Made by a program: the position numbers and the translations under genes. From contig NZ_RDQR01000007.1 in the NCBI RefSeq assembly GCF_003703835.1, positions 1 to 64,000 on the forward strand: DNA of 64,000 nucleotides, in the 5' to 3' direction. Below are positions 55,016-62,196 of this stretch, piece by piece (position 1 is the stretch's first letter; every line of letters starts with the position of its first letter). The notes beneath the pieces are model-generated. The model saw only the letters and a program-made list of their open reading frames with translations. It had not been told where the DNA came from and ran no database searches. This DNA comes from Auritidibacter ignavus (GTDB lineage Bacteria > Actinomycetota > Actinomycetes > Actinomycetales > Micrococcaceae).

Positions 55016-55656
55016 TGGGACGCAAACTCACTCAGGACGAAATCATCAAGCTATACCAGAGCTTTTGGTATCAAATTGATATCGTCGATCGCAAACCGCC
55101 GGTATGGGATCTACTGACCAAATCGAAGCAAGATCGAATCTATCAAGCATTCGACCAGAACATCACGCTAGAAGATCACACGCCAGAACATGACGGCTGG
55201 GAACGAGTAGAACCTGGGAACGTGCGGTTCAGGCCCGGCGACATGATACGCAAAATCTATGAGCACGGGTACGGCGACTACAGGTACTACCAAGACTGGC
55301 AAGACGTAGTGGAAAGCCAAGACGGGGACTGCGTCACTACCGAAAATAGCTACACGTTAGACATCGGCGATGACGACGAGAGAACTCAACTCTACATCAA
55401 GCGTAAACCAGTGGCCCGTCCTGACCTGGAGGAGCACCCGGTCATCAAGGTACTAGACGCTGAATGGCCAAACAACCTAGAAGATGACGAGAAACCGGTC
55501 GTGTACGTGGCAAACAGGAAAGAGCGCTACTACGAGGGATTCCTCAACGATGCACACAAAGCCCCCATCATGATGCTGGATCCACACGAGATTTACCGCT
55601 GGGAAACACCCACCGGGTGGGAAGAACAACAGTCGAACACCCAGGGGAAGGCATGA
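55015..55656 (+). CDS. Hypothetical phage protein, acidic
   Basis: 213 residues from the ATG at 55015, coupled to the previous stop. It is Asp/Glu/Tyr-rich, with segments such as WERVEPGNVRFRPGDMIRK and YGDYRYYQDWQDVVESQDGD that look beta-rich, and VVYVANRKERYYEGF. The pattern resembles small domains read as nucleic-acid mimics or tudor-like folds, but I claim no family. Confidence 0.6.
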   Translation: MGRKLTQDEIIKLYQSFWYQIDIVDRKPPVWDLLTKSKQDRIYQAFDQNITLEDHTPEHDGWERVEPGNVRFRPGDMIRKIYEHGYGDYRYYQDWQDVVESQDGDCVTTENSYTLDIGDDDERTQLYIKRKPVARPDLEEHPVIKVLDAEWPNNLEDDEKPVVYVANRKERYYEGFLNDAHKAPIMMLDPHEIYRWETPTGWEEQQSNTQGKA

Positions 55657-56081
55657 CACCAGACGAAATCCTCGGACTACCCGAAGGATACCTGCAACTA
55701 CTCGCACAACAACCGTCCATTGAGTTCACCGTGCCAGGCAACCCAGTACCAAAAGGCAGGCCACGTGTCACTAAAACCGGGCACACCTACACCCCAGAAC
55801 GAACCCTCAACGCAGAACTCGCCATACTCACCGCGTACACCAAAGCAGGAGGAAAAAAACACCACAAAACGACCACACAGTTCACCGTGACAATGATCTT
55901 CGACCTAGACCACCGGCGACGTGTCGACATCGACAATCTCCAAAAAACAGTGCTAGACGGCCTCAACAAGTGGGCATGGGCAGACGACACCCAAGTCACC
56001 AAAGTTCACGCCATGAAACGCCACGCACCAAAAGGACAAGCAAAAACAACCATCACCATTTACCAACACGACCCGACATGA
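55653..56081 (+). CDS. rusA: RusA-type Holliday-junction resolvase
   Basis: 142 residues from the ATG at 55653, overlapping the previous stop (ATGA). RusA features: FTVPGNPVPKGRPRVTK, the strand VTMIFDLDHRRRVDIDNLQK with the catalytic Asp residues, then VLDGLNKWAWADDTQV. It resolves branched phage DNA before packaging. Confidence 0.9.
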   Translation: MTPDEILGLPEGYLQLLAQQPSIEFTVPGNPVPKGRPRVTKTGHTYTPERTLNAELAILTAYTKAGGKKHHKTTTQFTVTMIFDLDHRRRVDIDNLQKTVLDGLNKWAWADDTQVTKVHAMKRHAPKGQAKTTITIYQHDPT

Positions 56082-56150
56082 GACACGGGAAAAAACAACC
56101 CGACACACCCAAAATCACACTACACATCACAGCAATAAAGGAATAAAACG

Positions 56151-56510
56151 ATGAACGCTGAGGAATACCGGCACCGGCTAGACCGGGTAGAAGCACGCAA
56201 ACGCGACTACTACAGGCACCTAGAAGAAATGCGGTTTGAGCACGACAACTGGGCAAACCTCTTCTCAGATGTGATCTTCAACGAACACACCGGGACAACC
56301 GACGACCCAGCCACACGACTAGCACACGAAATCAGGGAATGCCACCGCCACGGCATCTACCTGTACGACCTCGTCGACGAAATCCTCATAGAAGAAACCA
56401 TCACAACAAACGACTGCACATACGAGGAAGCAAAACAAGACGTCGATAGCTGGAAAACCCTTAGAGACCACCGGCTCACAATGGCAACACTTCGAGAGAC
56501 CACACCATGA
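56151..56510 (+). CDS. Hypothetical phage protein
   Basis: 119 residues, acidic and mostly helical (EEYRHRLDRVEARKRDYYRH). A second part has HRHGIYLYDLVDEILIEETI. A weak A-rich sequence precedes the ATG. Its stop overlaps the next start (ATGA). Unknown function. Confidence 0.55.
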   Translation: MNAEEYRHRLDRVEARKRDYYRHLEEMRFEHDNWANLFSDVIFNEHTGTTDDPATRLAHEIRECHRHGIYLYDLVDEILIEETITTNDCTYEEAKQDVDSWKTLRDHRLTMATLRETTP

Positions 56511-57034
56511 CCCAGCAGCTAACCATTTTCGACTACCTGCAACCCGAATCACCAAGCCAAACCAAGGACACCAAGCCAGCAGGGTGGGACACCATGAGCC
56601 GCTACCTGAAAAAACGATACGAGAAAGACCCGTGGCGGGTGACACGCGTGTGGGTAGACGACAACCCCTGGGAGAACGTCGACTGGTACTACCAGGACGG
56701 CAAATACTACTGCAAAAACTGCCACACCAGGCTATACAACTTCCTCGACACTTGGGAAGGAGCAGGCCACCTTGTCGTCACCAAATGCGCTGCCAACGGT
56801 GAAGAGGTCGTGCACATGTGTAGCAAACAAGAAACCTTGGCATGGCACGTATACGTCCACTGGAAACACATAGGCTACACCCAGCCAGACGGCCGACAGG
56901 AAGCCCTAGACAAAGCAGACACAGTGTGGGGACACCGCAGAAGAGAATTCTTCCGACTTCTGTCCTGTTGGACCTGGGGGCTACGGAAACGAGCGGAAGA
57001 CCGCGCAGGTAGCAGGCTAGGGCCGACCACTTAG
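56507..57034 (+). CDS. Hypothetical phage protein with Cys/His cluster
   Basis: 175 residues. Two-part layout: an N-terminal QLTIFDYLQPES stretch (a clamp-binding-like QxTIFDYL, seen in some phage proteins) and a central domain with YYCKNCHTRLYNF and KCAANGEEVVHMCSKQ, which could bind zinc. A C-terminal Arg-rich helix ends the protein. Its tail overlaps by 18 bases the leftward gene that follows. Confidence 0.55.
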   Translation: MTQQLTIFDYLQPESPSQTKDTKPAGWDTMSRYLKKRYEKDPWRVTRVWVDDNPWENVDWYYQDGKYYCKNCHTRLYNFLDTWEGAGHLVVTKCAANGEEVVHMCSKQETLAWHVYVHWKHIGYTQPDGRQEALDKADTVWGHRRREFFRLLSCWTWGLRKRAEDRAGSRLGPTT

Positions 57035-57619
57035 TTCAGCAATAATAATTATCCACACTTGAAAGGCGAATGCCATGAAACTCGGCCCAGATTCTAGGTC
57101 TACATTCTCCAATAGCCAGTCGAGCTGCTTACCGATAACCCAGCCAAGAAGAATTAACACAAGCTCGTCCCCAAACCGGACTTTGCTTATTGACTGTAGC
57201 TCCAGCTCTAGTGAAGTGACCCGGTCTTCGAGCTGTTCCTGCGGTGTCGGTGTAGGGGTGGCAACAACACCCACCGTGTCCTGTCCCGTGTACGTTGCGG
57301 TCATGGTCCGCCCGGACGGCATGGAAATACTCAACGGTGCCACATTAGGCAAGCTGAGCTGTTGCACGAAACGTGTGGCCGGTAAATCAATTCTCAGCTC
57401 GTCTTGCAGTCGTCGCATACGGCCCAGGACGGCGTTGTTCAACGATTCTCCAAGCCGTTCCATCTCGGATAACCAAGGTGGCCTGAACCCTTCCATTGCG
57501 TCTAACCAAAGTTTCCTGATCTCGATCGTCAGGGCTGAACCAAAATCTGCGAAGAATTCGGCGGGGAAAGTGTGCTTGAAAAGCGGTGTACCAGTCTGAT
57601 TATTAGTGGTGTTTTCCAT
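57017..57619 (-). CDS. Leftward moron candidate: membrane protein with coiled coil
   Basis: 200 residues, the only leftward gene in the rightward early region. The N-terminal half is soluble and helical (FRPPWLSEMERLGESLNNAV), the middle beta-like, then a short coiled coil (EQLEDRVTSLELELQSI) and two C-terminal hydrophobic segments (ELVLILLGWVIGKQLDWLL; FQVWIIIIAEL). Base use differs from its neighbours. TATTTT at 57632-57627 sits seven bases before the ATG, fitting a leaderless promoter. Expression from the lysogen, perhaps to exclude other phages, is inferred. Confidence 0.6.
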   Translation of the reverse strand: MENTTNNQTGTPLFKHTFPAEFFADFGSALTIEIRKLWLDAMEGFRPPWLSEMERLGESLNNAVLGRMRRLQDELRIDLPATRFVQQLSLPNVAPLSISMPSGRTMTATYTGQDTVGVVATPTPTPQEQLEDRVTSLELELQSISKVRFGDELVLILLGWVIGKQLDWLLENVDLESGPSFMAFAFQVWIIIIAELSGRP

Positions 57620-57712
57620 GAAATCAAAAATACCTCACGACATGTTCGTAACGCCACAACACGGCAGGAGTGATGCGAATGACCCAAACGTGCAAGGGAA
57701 GGAGCTAATCAG

Positions 57713-58105
57713 ATGAGTGATGGGCTCAAATGGGTTCGGGTAGAAACAGCTATCCCGCGCAACCCGAAAATATTGGAACTGATCGGGTCAAAGGGCGGAC
57801 ACCGTGCGGCAGCCGTCTACATATTCTCCCTGGCATATTCGGGCGAGAATGGGACGTTCGGGTTCATCCCTAAAGCTGGCCTGCCATTCATTCACGCAAC
57901 CACCAAAGACGCTAACACGCTCGTGCGCGCCAAGTTGTGGGAGGCCGTGGACGGTGGATGGGTGATCCCAGACTGGGACGAATACCAGCCATCAAAGGAG
58001 TACATGGAGGAACTGAGCGCCAAGCGGCGGGAGGCCGCAAACGCCAGATGGTCGCGCCAACACCATAAGGTGGGCGGAATGAAAGTCGTTAGGCAGGGGG
58101 CATGA
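57713..58105 (+). CDS. Phage replication-initiator-type protein
   Basis: 130 residues, with GGGAAGGAG upstream. Typical N-terminal domain of actinophage replication proteins: KWVRVETAIPRNPKILEL, then RAKLWEAVDGGWVIPDWDEYQ and a basic AKRREAANARWSRQ end. The next frame, over iteron-like DNA, starts at its stop (ATGA). The C-terminal half usual for the family is absent, so it may be split or unusually short. Confidence 0.65.
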   Translation: MSDGLKWVRVETAIPRNPKILELIGSKGGHRAAAVYIFSLAYSGENGTFGFIPKAGLPFIHATTKDANTLVRAKLWEAVDGGWVIPDWDEYQPSKEYMEELSAKRREAANARWSRQHHKVGGMKVVRQGA

Positions 58106-58284
58106 ACACCACCATGAACCATGCAAAATGCAATGCAAAATGCATGCAAGTTGCAATGCAAAATGCATTCCAAAGTGCAGTGCACCGTGCAATGCAAAAT
58201 GCTATGCAAGTGCAATGCACGTTAACGTTAACACTCTTAACTCACCTTGGTTACTTAACTCACCTTCCTAAAAACAACAGTTAA
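58102..58284 (+). CDS. Short frame over iteron-like DNA (doubtful gene)
   Basis: A 60-residue frame from an ATG overlapping the previous stop. Its product is made of repeats (NAKCNAKCMQVAMQNAF, MQNAMQVQC) that simply reflect the DNA repeats, then a Leu/Thr-rich end. It may continue the initiator gene or be non-coding origin DNA. Repeat-encoded stretches like this occur in phage initiators that carry iterons inside their genes. Confidence 0.3.
   Translation: MNTTMNHAKCNAKCMQVAMQNAFQSAVHRAMQNAMQVQCTLTLTLLTHLGYLTHLPKNNS
58121..58266. repeat. Iteron-like repeats and AT-rich direct repeats, putative phage origin
   Basis: TGCAAAATGC occurs four times (58122, 58134, 58157, 58193), with imperfect versions between (TGCATGCA, TGCAGTGCA, TGCAAGTGCAATGCA). 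These are followed by the perfect palindrome GTTAACGTTAAC (58221-58232) and the 13-base direct repeat CTTAACTCACCTT at 58236 and 58254 in an AT-richer stretch. Initiator gene, iterons and easily melted DNA are in the usual order of a replication origin. Confidence 0.65.
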
Positions 58285-58390
58285 AGCTCGTCGGCGAAAA
58301 AGGTGACCACAGACCGCGTGCGGGCGCGTACGCGAGGCCGAACCACCCGCCACGACGCCGTCGAAATGACCAGGAGAAATTGATCGAACC

Positions 58391-58789
58391 ATGGCTTACA
58401 AGCTTTCGAACGCGGAAGGAAACGCGCTACACCACTTGGCGATTGCGCTCAGACCCGACTGGGTGCGCAACCGGCCCGGCCAGGTGTGGCACCAGCGAGT
58501 GACCGATAGCACGTTCCCGCACGCTGTTAGCTTCTTGCACACCATTCACGCGCTGATCGCTTACGCGTCACCGCAAGCTGGGATGCGCACACCAAACCTG
58601 TTTCCGCAGTCCGGTGCGCACTGGGACACCACGGTCCCGGCAAGGTCCCAGGAGTTTTTGCCCAGGTGCCAGGATCACGACTGGGAGCCGGCTACCACGT
58701 GCTCAGCGTGCTGGGCTGACGTGAAAGTCGGAGACCGGCCCCGGAACATGATCGGAAAACACTACCGGGTCAAACACCGAGACCGCTAA
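58391..58789 (+). CDS. Hypothetical phage protein with Cys cluster
   Basis: 132 residues. The N-terminal part is helical (NALHHLAIALRPDWV). The C-terminal part has CQDHDWEPATTCSACWADV and HYRVKHRD, which could bind one zinc. AGGAGAA lies upstream. Unknown function; it follows the putative origin and may be replication-linked. Confidence 0.55.
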   Translation: MAYKLSNAEGNALHHLAIALRPDWVRNRPGQVWHQRVTDSTFPHAVSFLHTIHALIAYASPQAGMRTPNLFPQSGAHWDTTVPARSQEFLPRCQDHDWEPATTCSACWADVKVGDRPRNMIGKHYRVKHRDR

Positions 58790-58952
58790 CACGCACACCA
58801 TGCCCGAGGACGCACAAAACCGGGCCTAGAATCGACGAACATACCAGAAACGACCAGACATCCGACCAGGTTCACGAAAGGCCGCCAGAACGGCGCACAA
58901 GAAGACACCAACAAACCATGGTCAACCTCTACAGAAACAAAGGGAAATAACC

Positions 58953-59306
58953 ATGAACATCACCACAGAACGAGCGATAGCGAAGAAAATACAACAACTC
59001 CGCCTAACACGCGGGTGGACATACCAGGCCCTCGCCGACCGCATGAAAGAAATCGGTCACCCTATTGACCCGAGCGGTATTCACAAGACCGAAAAAGCGG
59101 GGCGACGGATAACAGTCAACGAACTCATAGGCTACACGCGAGCATTCGACATAAGAGTCACCCAACTCCTAGGCGAACCAGAAACACCCCAAGAAATCGC
59201 CAAACACCAAAACCACAAAAACCGCGAACGACTCCGCCACATCGCCGAAACAGCCCAACACCTATACACCCAAGCACTACAAGACGCCACGGGAGAACAA
59301 CCATGA
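58953..59306 (+). CDS. HTH (XRE) regulator
   Basis: 117 residues. HTH: QLRLTRGWTYQALADRM and HPIDPSGIHKTEKAGRRI. A C-terminal coiled-coil-like helix follows (NRERLRHIAETAQHLY). It is coupled to the next HTH gene by an ATGA overlap. A TAGAAT box at 58827-58832 and a 17-base box at 58841-58857 shared with 60237-60253 lie upstream, so this may be a regulated pair. Confidence 0.75.
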   Translation: MNITTERAIAKKIQQLRLTRGWTYQALADRMKEIGHPIDPSGIHKTEKAGRRITVNELIGYTRAFDIRVTQLLGEPETPQEIAKHQNHKNRERLRHIAETAQHLYTQALQDATGEQP

Positions 59307-59968
59307 ACATCAACACCAGCCAACTCATCGGTATGAACATAAAGACTTTGCGCGAAGAGCGCCGTATCACTGCTAAAGAGTTCGGCGAAGAGATGGGGCG
59401 ACGATTCCCCCGGACAAACAAGAAAGGTGAGAAAGTTACCAAACCCTGGGCACCCTCAGGGGTTTACATGATGGAAGCTGGCAAACGTGCGATGGCCGCC
59501 GATGAGATGTTGGCAGTAGCTGACATTCTGAACGTAAACCTCATGGCGCTCTATGACATACCAGAGGCCCTGCCACTAAACGAGATTGAGCACGTAGGGA
59601 ACGTAACTATCGACTCATACCTCAACATGATCCACGCTGACGGCGAGTCCGAGCTGTTCATGAAGATCTTTCATGCAGCCGTCCAACTTCTAGGCTCAAT
59701 ACGGCGCACCCAAGACCTGTATGAGCGCTTTATCGAGGAAGTGAAACGCGCCAGCGAGGACAGTAACGAGCTGATGTCGGCGTTACGCGATCAACAGTTA
59801 TTTTCGCATAACCGTATCTATTCACAGTTAGAGGAACAAGCGAGCATAAAACGGGAACCGTTGCCCACGGACCCTCAAGAGCTAAAGAAACTCATAGATT
59901 CTCACGAAACACCACTACTCAAAGCAACGAAAGACATCCTCGAAGAAAACAAAACAAACACCCAATAA
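59303..59968 (+). CDS. HTH (XRE) regulator with long helical C-terminus
   Basis: 221 residues, overlapping the previous gene. The N-terminus is an HTH (IGMNIKTLREERRITAKEF, then GVYMMEAGKRAMAADE). Residues 110-221 are helical and acidic (DLYERFIEEVKRASEDSNEL). No protease or metal site is seen. A regulatory partner of the smaller HTH protein is inferred. Confidence 0.7.
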   Translation: MNINTSQLIGMNIKTLREERRITAKEFGEEMGRRFPRTNKKGEKVTKPWAPSGVYMMEAGKRAMAADEMLAVADILNVNLMALYDIPEALPLNEIEHVGNVTIDSYLNMIHADGESELFMKIFHAAVQLLGSIRRTQDLYERFIEEVKRASEDSNELMSALRDQQLFSHNRIYSQLEEQASIKREPLPTDPQELKKLIDSHETPLLKATKDILEENKTNTQ

Positions 59969-60306
59969 AAAACAGCCCGGAGAGACACACAAACACGTCT
60001 CCCCGGGCCATCCCCCTAAAGCATCACACCCAAACAAGAAAAAGGCACAACAAATAAGGGCCACACCTGGAGGTATGGTCGCCACAAAAATGACTTAGCG
60101 CTAAGCGCTCCTTGCGGTAGATACCGTTTACCGCTACGGGCAGTGGCACCATCACTAGCTAGCCACTACAACACCCAGTATACACAAAACGAAAGATTGA
60201 CAACCACACCGTGGCTAAGATAAAACGCACGCGATAATACCAGAAACAACCAGTCGCACCTGGTATGATAAGGAACACCACAACCACCACCATCAAGGGC
60301 TATACG
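59969..60306. other. Gene-free stretch with hairpins and a promoter
   Basis: No gene is supported. A stem-loop at 59975-60006 pairs GCCCGGAGAGAC with GTCTCCCCGGGC; the T-run is on the leftward side, so it best stops leftward transcription. A structured zone follows: palindrome CTTAGCGCTAAG (60094-60105), stem GCGGTA...TACCGC (60114-60134) and stem AGTGGC...GCCACT near 60142-60167. A good promoter, TTGACA (60197-60202) with GATAAA (60219-60224), points rightward. An inverted repeat TACCAG...CTGGTA lies at 60238-60265. Confidence 0.55.
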
Positions 60307-60492
60307 ATGCGTGTCACCACACAACACCACTATTCAACCCTCGGCCACCAAATGATTGTCATCACCCCAACCGGCACCACCAAAAAATACCCACAAAACT
60401 TTCACGTAGCCCACACCGGTTACACCACCCGGCAACTACCCCAACTACTACGCCGTATCGCAGACAACCTCACCCAGACCAGTCGCCCATGA
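60307..60492 (+). CDS. Small phage protein
   Basis: 61 residues from the ATG at 60307, preferred because AAGGG is well spaced and the promoter at 60197-60224 would place the mRNA start near 60231. The product has a beta-like centre (HQMIVITPTGTTKKYPQN) and a helical end (RQLPQLLRRIADNL). Unknown function. Confidence 0.5.
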   Translation: MRVTTQHHYSTLGHQMIVITPTGTTKKYPQNFHVAHTGYTTRQLPQLLRRIADNLTQTSRP

Positions 60493-60563
60493 CCAACCGC
60501 ACACCATGCTGGTTATGCCAACGACCCGGGACAATCCAAACCAGCCCCGGGTCCTGGGCTTAA
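60489..60563 (+). other. Tiny coupled frame with hairpin
   Basis: An ATG overlaps the previous stop and opens a 24-codon frame (CWLC at residues 7-10). Inside it lies a perfect 8-bp stem GACCCGGG/CCCGGGTC (60523-60553). It may be a leader-type frame or a hairpin separating two gene groups; a gene product is not claimed. Confidence 0.25.
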
Positions 60564-60591
60564 CAGCACTGTATGACAGGAGAAGGAAGTA

Positions 60592-61209
60592 TTGGCCAAC
60601 ACCTGTGACCACGAATGCGAAACACCATGGTGCGACCGGCCAGCACCACACACCACCGTCTGCTACCACTGCGCCAACACGGTCCGTGACCAGTTCGACC
60701 AGATCACCACACAAGACCTGTACACCCTCCACCAAGTCGCCATCGGCCAAGAACAGCCAGCGACAATCAACAAAGAAAAACGAAACACCAGGACCAGTGA
60801 CGGCGACATCCGGTTCAACATCTGGCAAACCTGGTGGAACCTCACACACCACTGGCCAGGGCTCATGGACGCACTACCAGCCCGCAAAGATGCCGCCAAA
60901 GTAGTGACCGGTTGCACCAGCGACATGAACCAGGCGCACGCCATCCTGTACGGGGAAAACACAGACAAGCTAACCCCCGCTGAAGTTGCCGAAAAAATGC
61001 GGGACCACGCGTTCGACGCCCGCACCCCACCCGACCTGTCACAATGGTTCAAAAACGAGCTAGGAATCCACATCACCGCACGCCGAATACAACAGCTCGT
61101 CAAAGACGGCACCATCGAACCAGAAAGGCGCACCAAAGGCGGACACGTCACCGTGCGCCCCGTATCCCTATACCGGTACCTGATCCGAAAACAACTACCA
61201 AACACCTAG
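60592..61209 (+). CDS. Phage protein with Zn-ribbon N-terminus and HTH C-terminus
   Basis: 205 residues, TTG start with AAGGAAG upstream. The N-terminus has CDHECETPWC and CYHC, a likely zinc site. The C-terminal third is a MerR-like HTH (ITARRIQQLVKDGTIEPE, then KGGHVTVRPVSLYRYL). DNA binding is likely. It stands just before the lipoprotein and terminase genes, where late regulators are often found. Confidence 0.65.
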   Translation: MANTCDHECETPWCDRPAPHTTVCYHCANTVRDQFDQITTQDLYTLHQVAIGQEQPATINKEKRNTRTSDGDIRFNIWQTWWNLTHHWPGLMDALPARKDAAKVVTGCTSDMNQAHAILYGENTDKLTPAEVAEKMRDHAFDARTPPDLSQWFKNELGIHITARRIQQLVKDGTIEPERRTKGGHVTVRPVSLYRYLIRKQLPNT

Positions 61210-61287
61210 TTGAAACTGGTACAATACGAAACAGTGGGTCAACGACCGTGCCCAAAACCCAGGGACGATCACACTACACTTGAGAAC

Positions 61288-61701
61288 ATGAACACCACCA
61301 CCACACGCACCCTCACCACCATCAGCCTCATCACACTCGCCCTCACAGGGTGCACCCAAACCCAAGAAGAACCCACCACACCACAAACCAGCCCAGATAC
61401 CACCCTGCAAGACAACGCCTACATCCAACAACTAGGCGACCACTACGTCACCGGCAACAGGGAAGAACTACTCCATATCGGCTACGAACACGTGTGCTAC
61501 CTCCTCGAAGAACAACAAACCATCAACGGGCGAGTCATCCAAGGAACCATCAGTAGCACAGCCGACAACAACGACATACAACCCTACACAGCCGGACGAA
61601 TCGTCGAAGCCTCCACCGACTACCTCTGCCCTGAAGTACAAAACAACTTCGAACCAGACGTCTACCAAACCGGCCCATACAAAAACAAAACATTCTACTA
61701 A
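61288..61701 (+). CDS. Prophage lipoprotein, DUF732-like
   Basis: 137 residues from the ATG at 61288. A lipoprotein signal peptide ends with the lipobox LALTGC (acylated Cys about residue 21). After a Thr/Pro linker comes a small domain: YIQQLGDHYVTGN, IGYEHVCYLLEEQQTI, VEASTDYLCPEV. The two Cys and the G-x(2-4)-VC-x-L pattern fit DUF732, common in actinobacterial surface proteins. A lipid-anchored protein made by a prophage suggests altered cell surface or superinfection exclusion; this is inference. Confidence 0.65.
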   Translation: MNTTTTRTLTTISLITLALTGCTQTQEEPTTPQTSPDTTLQDNAYIQQLGDHYVTGNREELLHIGYEHVCYLLEEQQTINGRVIQGTISSTADNNDIQPYTAGRIVEASTDYLCPEVQNNFEPDVYQTGPYKNKTFY

Positions 61702-61723
61702 GCCGCACGCCCAGGAGGTGACC

Positions 61724-62173
61724 GTGGCAAAACACAAACCAACGCCACGCACCTACCCCAAAGAAGTGCGCGAACAAGCCATCCACTACTGGACCACCCT
61801 AGGCCCCAGCGAAGCAGCCAAAAAAACCGGCATCGCACGATCAACAATCAACCGGTGGGCCAAACAAGCCGGGGCACAAAAAACACCAAACAACACCACA
61901 AGGGCCGCCACCAAAGCACGACTAGAAAAAATACGGGCACTCAGAACACAAGAAGCCCTCGCCACCATGGAAACCGCAGTCCGGTTACGCCAACAAATGG
62001 ACACCTCAGACTGGGACTCCAGACAAAAACGCGACCAAATGACCGCGTACGGTATCGCCATCGACAAATCCCAACAACTAGAACGCTTCGACGATGACGG
62101 CGGGATATCCGACACCATCAGCCTCATAGAGATGATCGCCGACAAACTCGGCATACCCAACGACACCAAATAA
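61724..62173 (+). CDS. Terminase small subunit
   Basis: 149 residues from the GTG at 61724, five bases after AGGAGG. The N-terminal HTH (LGPSEAAKKTGIARSTINRW) recognises phage DNA. The remainder is helical (RLEKIRALRTQEALATMETA) and ends SLIEMIADKLGI, as in small terminases. It lies just upstream of the large subunit. Confidence 0.8.
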   Translation: MAKHKPTPRTYPKEVREQAIHYWTTLGPSEAAKKTGIARSTINRWAKQAGAQKTPNNTTRAATKARLEKIRALRTQEALATMETAVRLRQQMDTSDWDSRQKRDQMTAYGIAIDKSQQLERFDDDGGISDTISLIEMIADKLGIPNDTK

Positions 62174-62196
62174 CAAAACAAGGGGGGGTGAACCGC

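Noticed and set aside
58121-58230. Possible CRISPR array from short repeats
   Set aside because: The repeats are only 10 bases, irregularly spaced and without unique spacers; iterons explain them better.
58303-58383. 26-codon frame between the iterons and the next gene
   Set aside because: Weak ribosome binding site, Arg/Thr low complexity and no coupling to neighbours.
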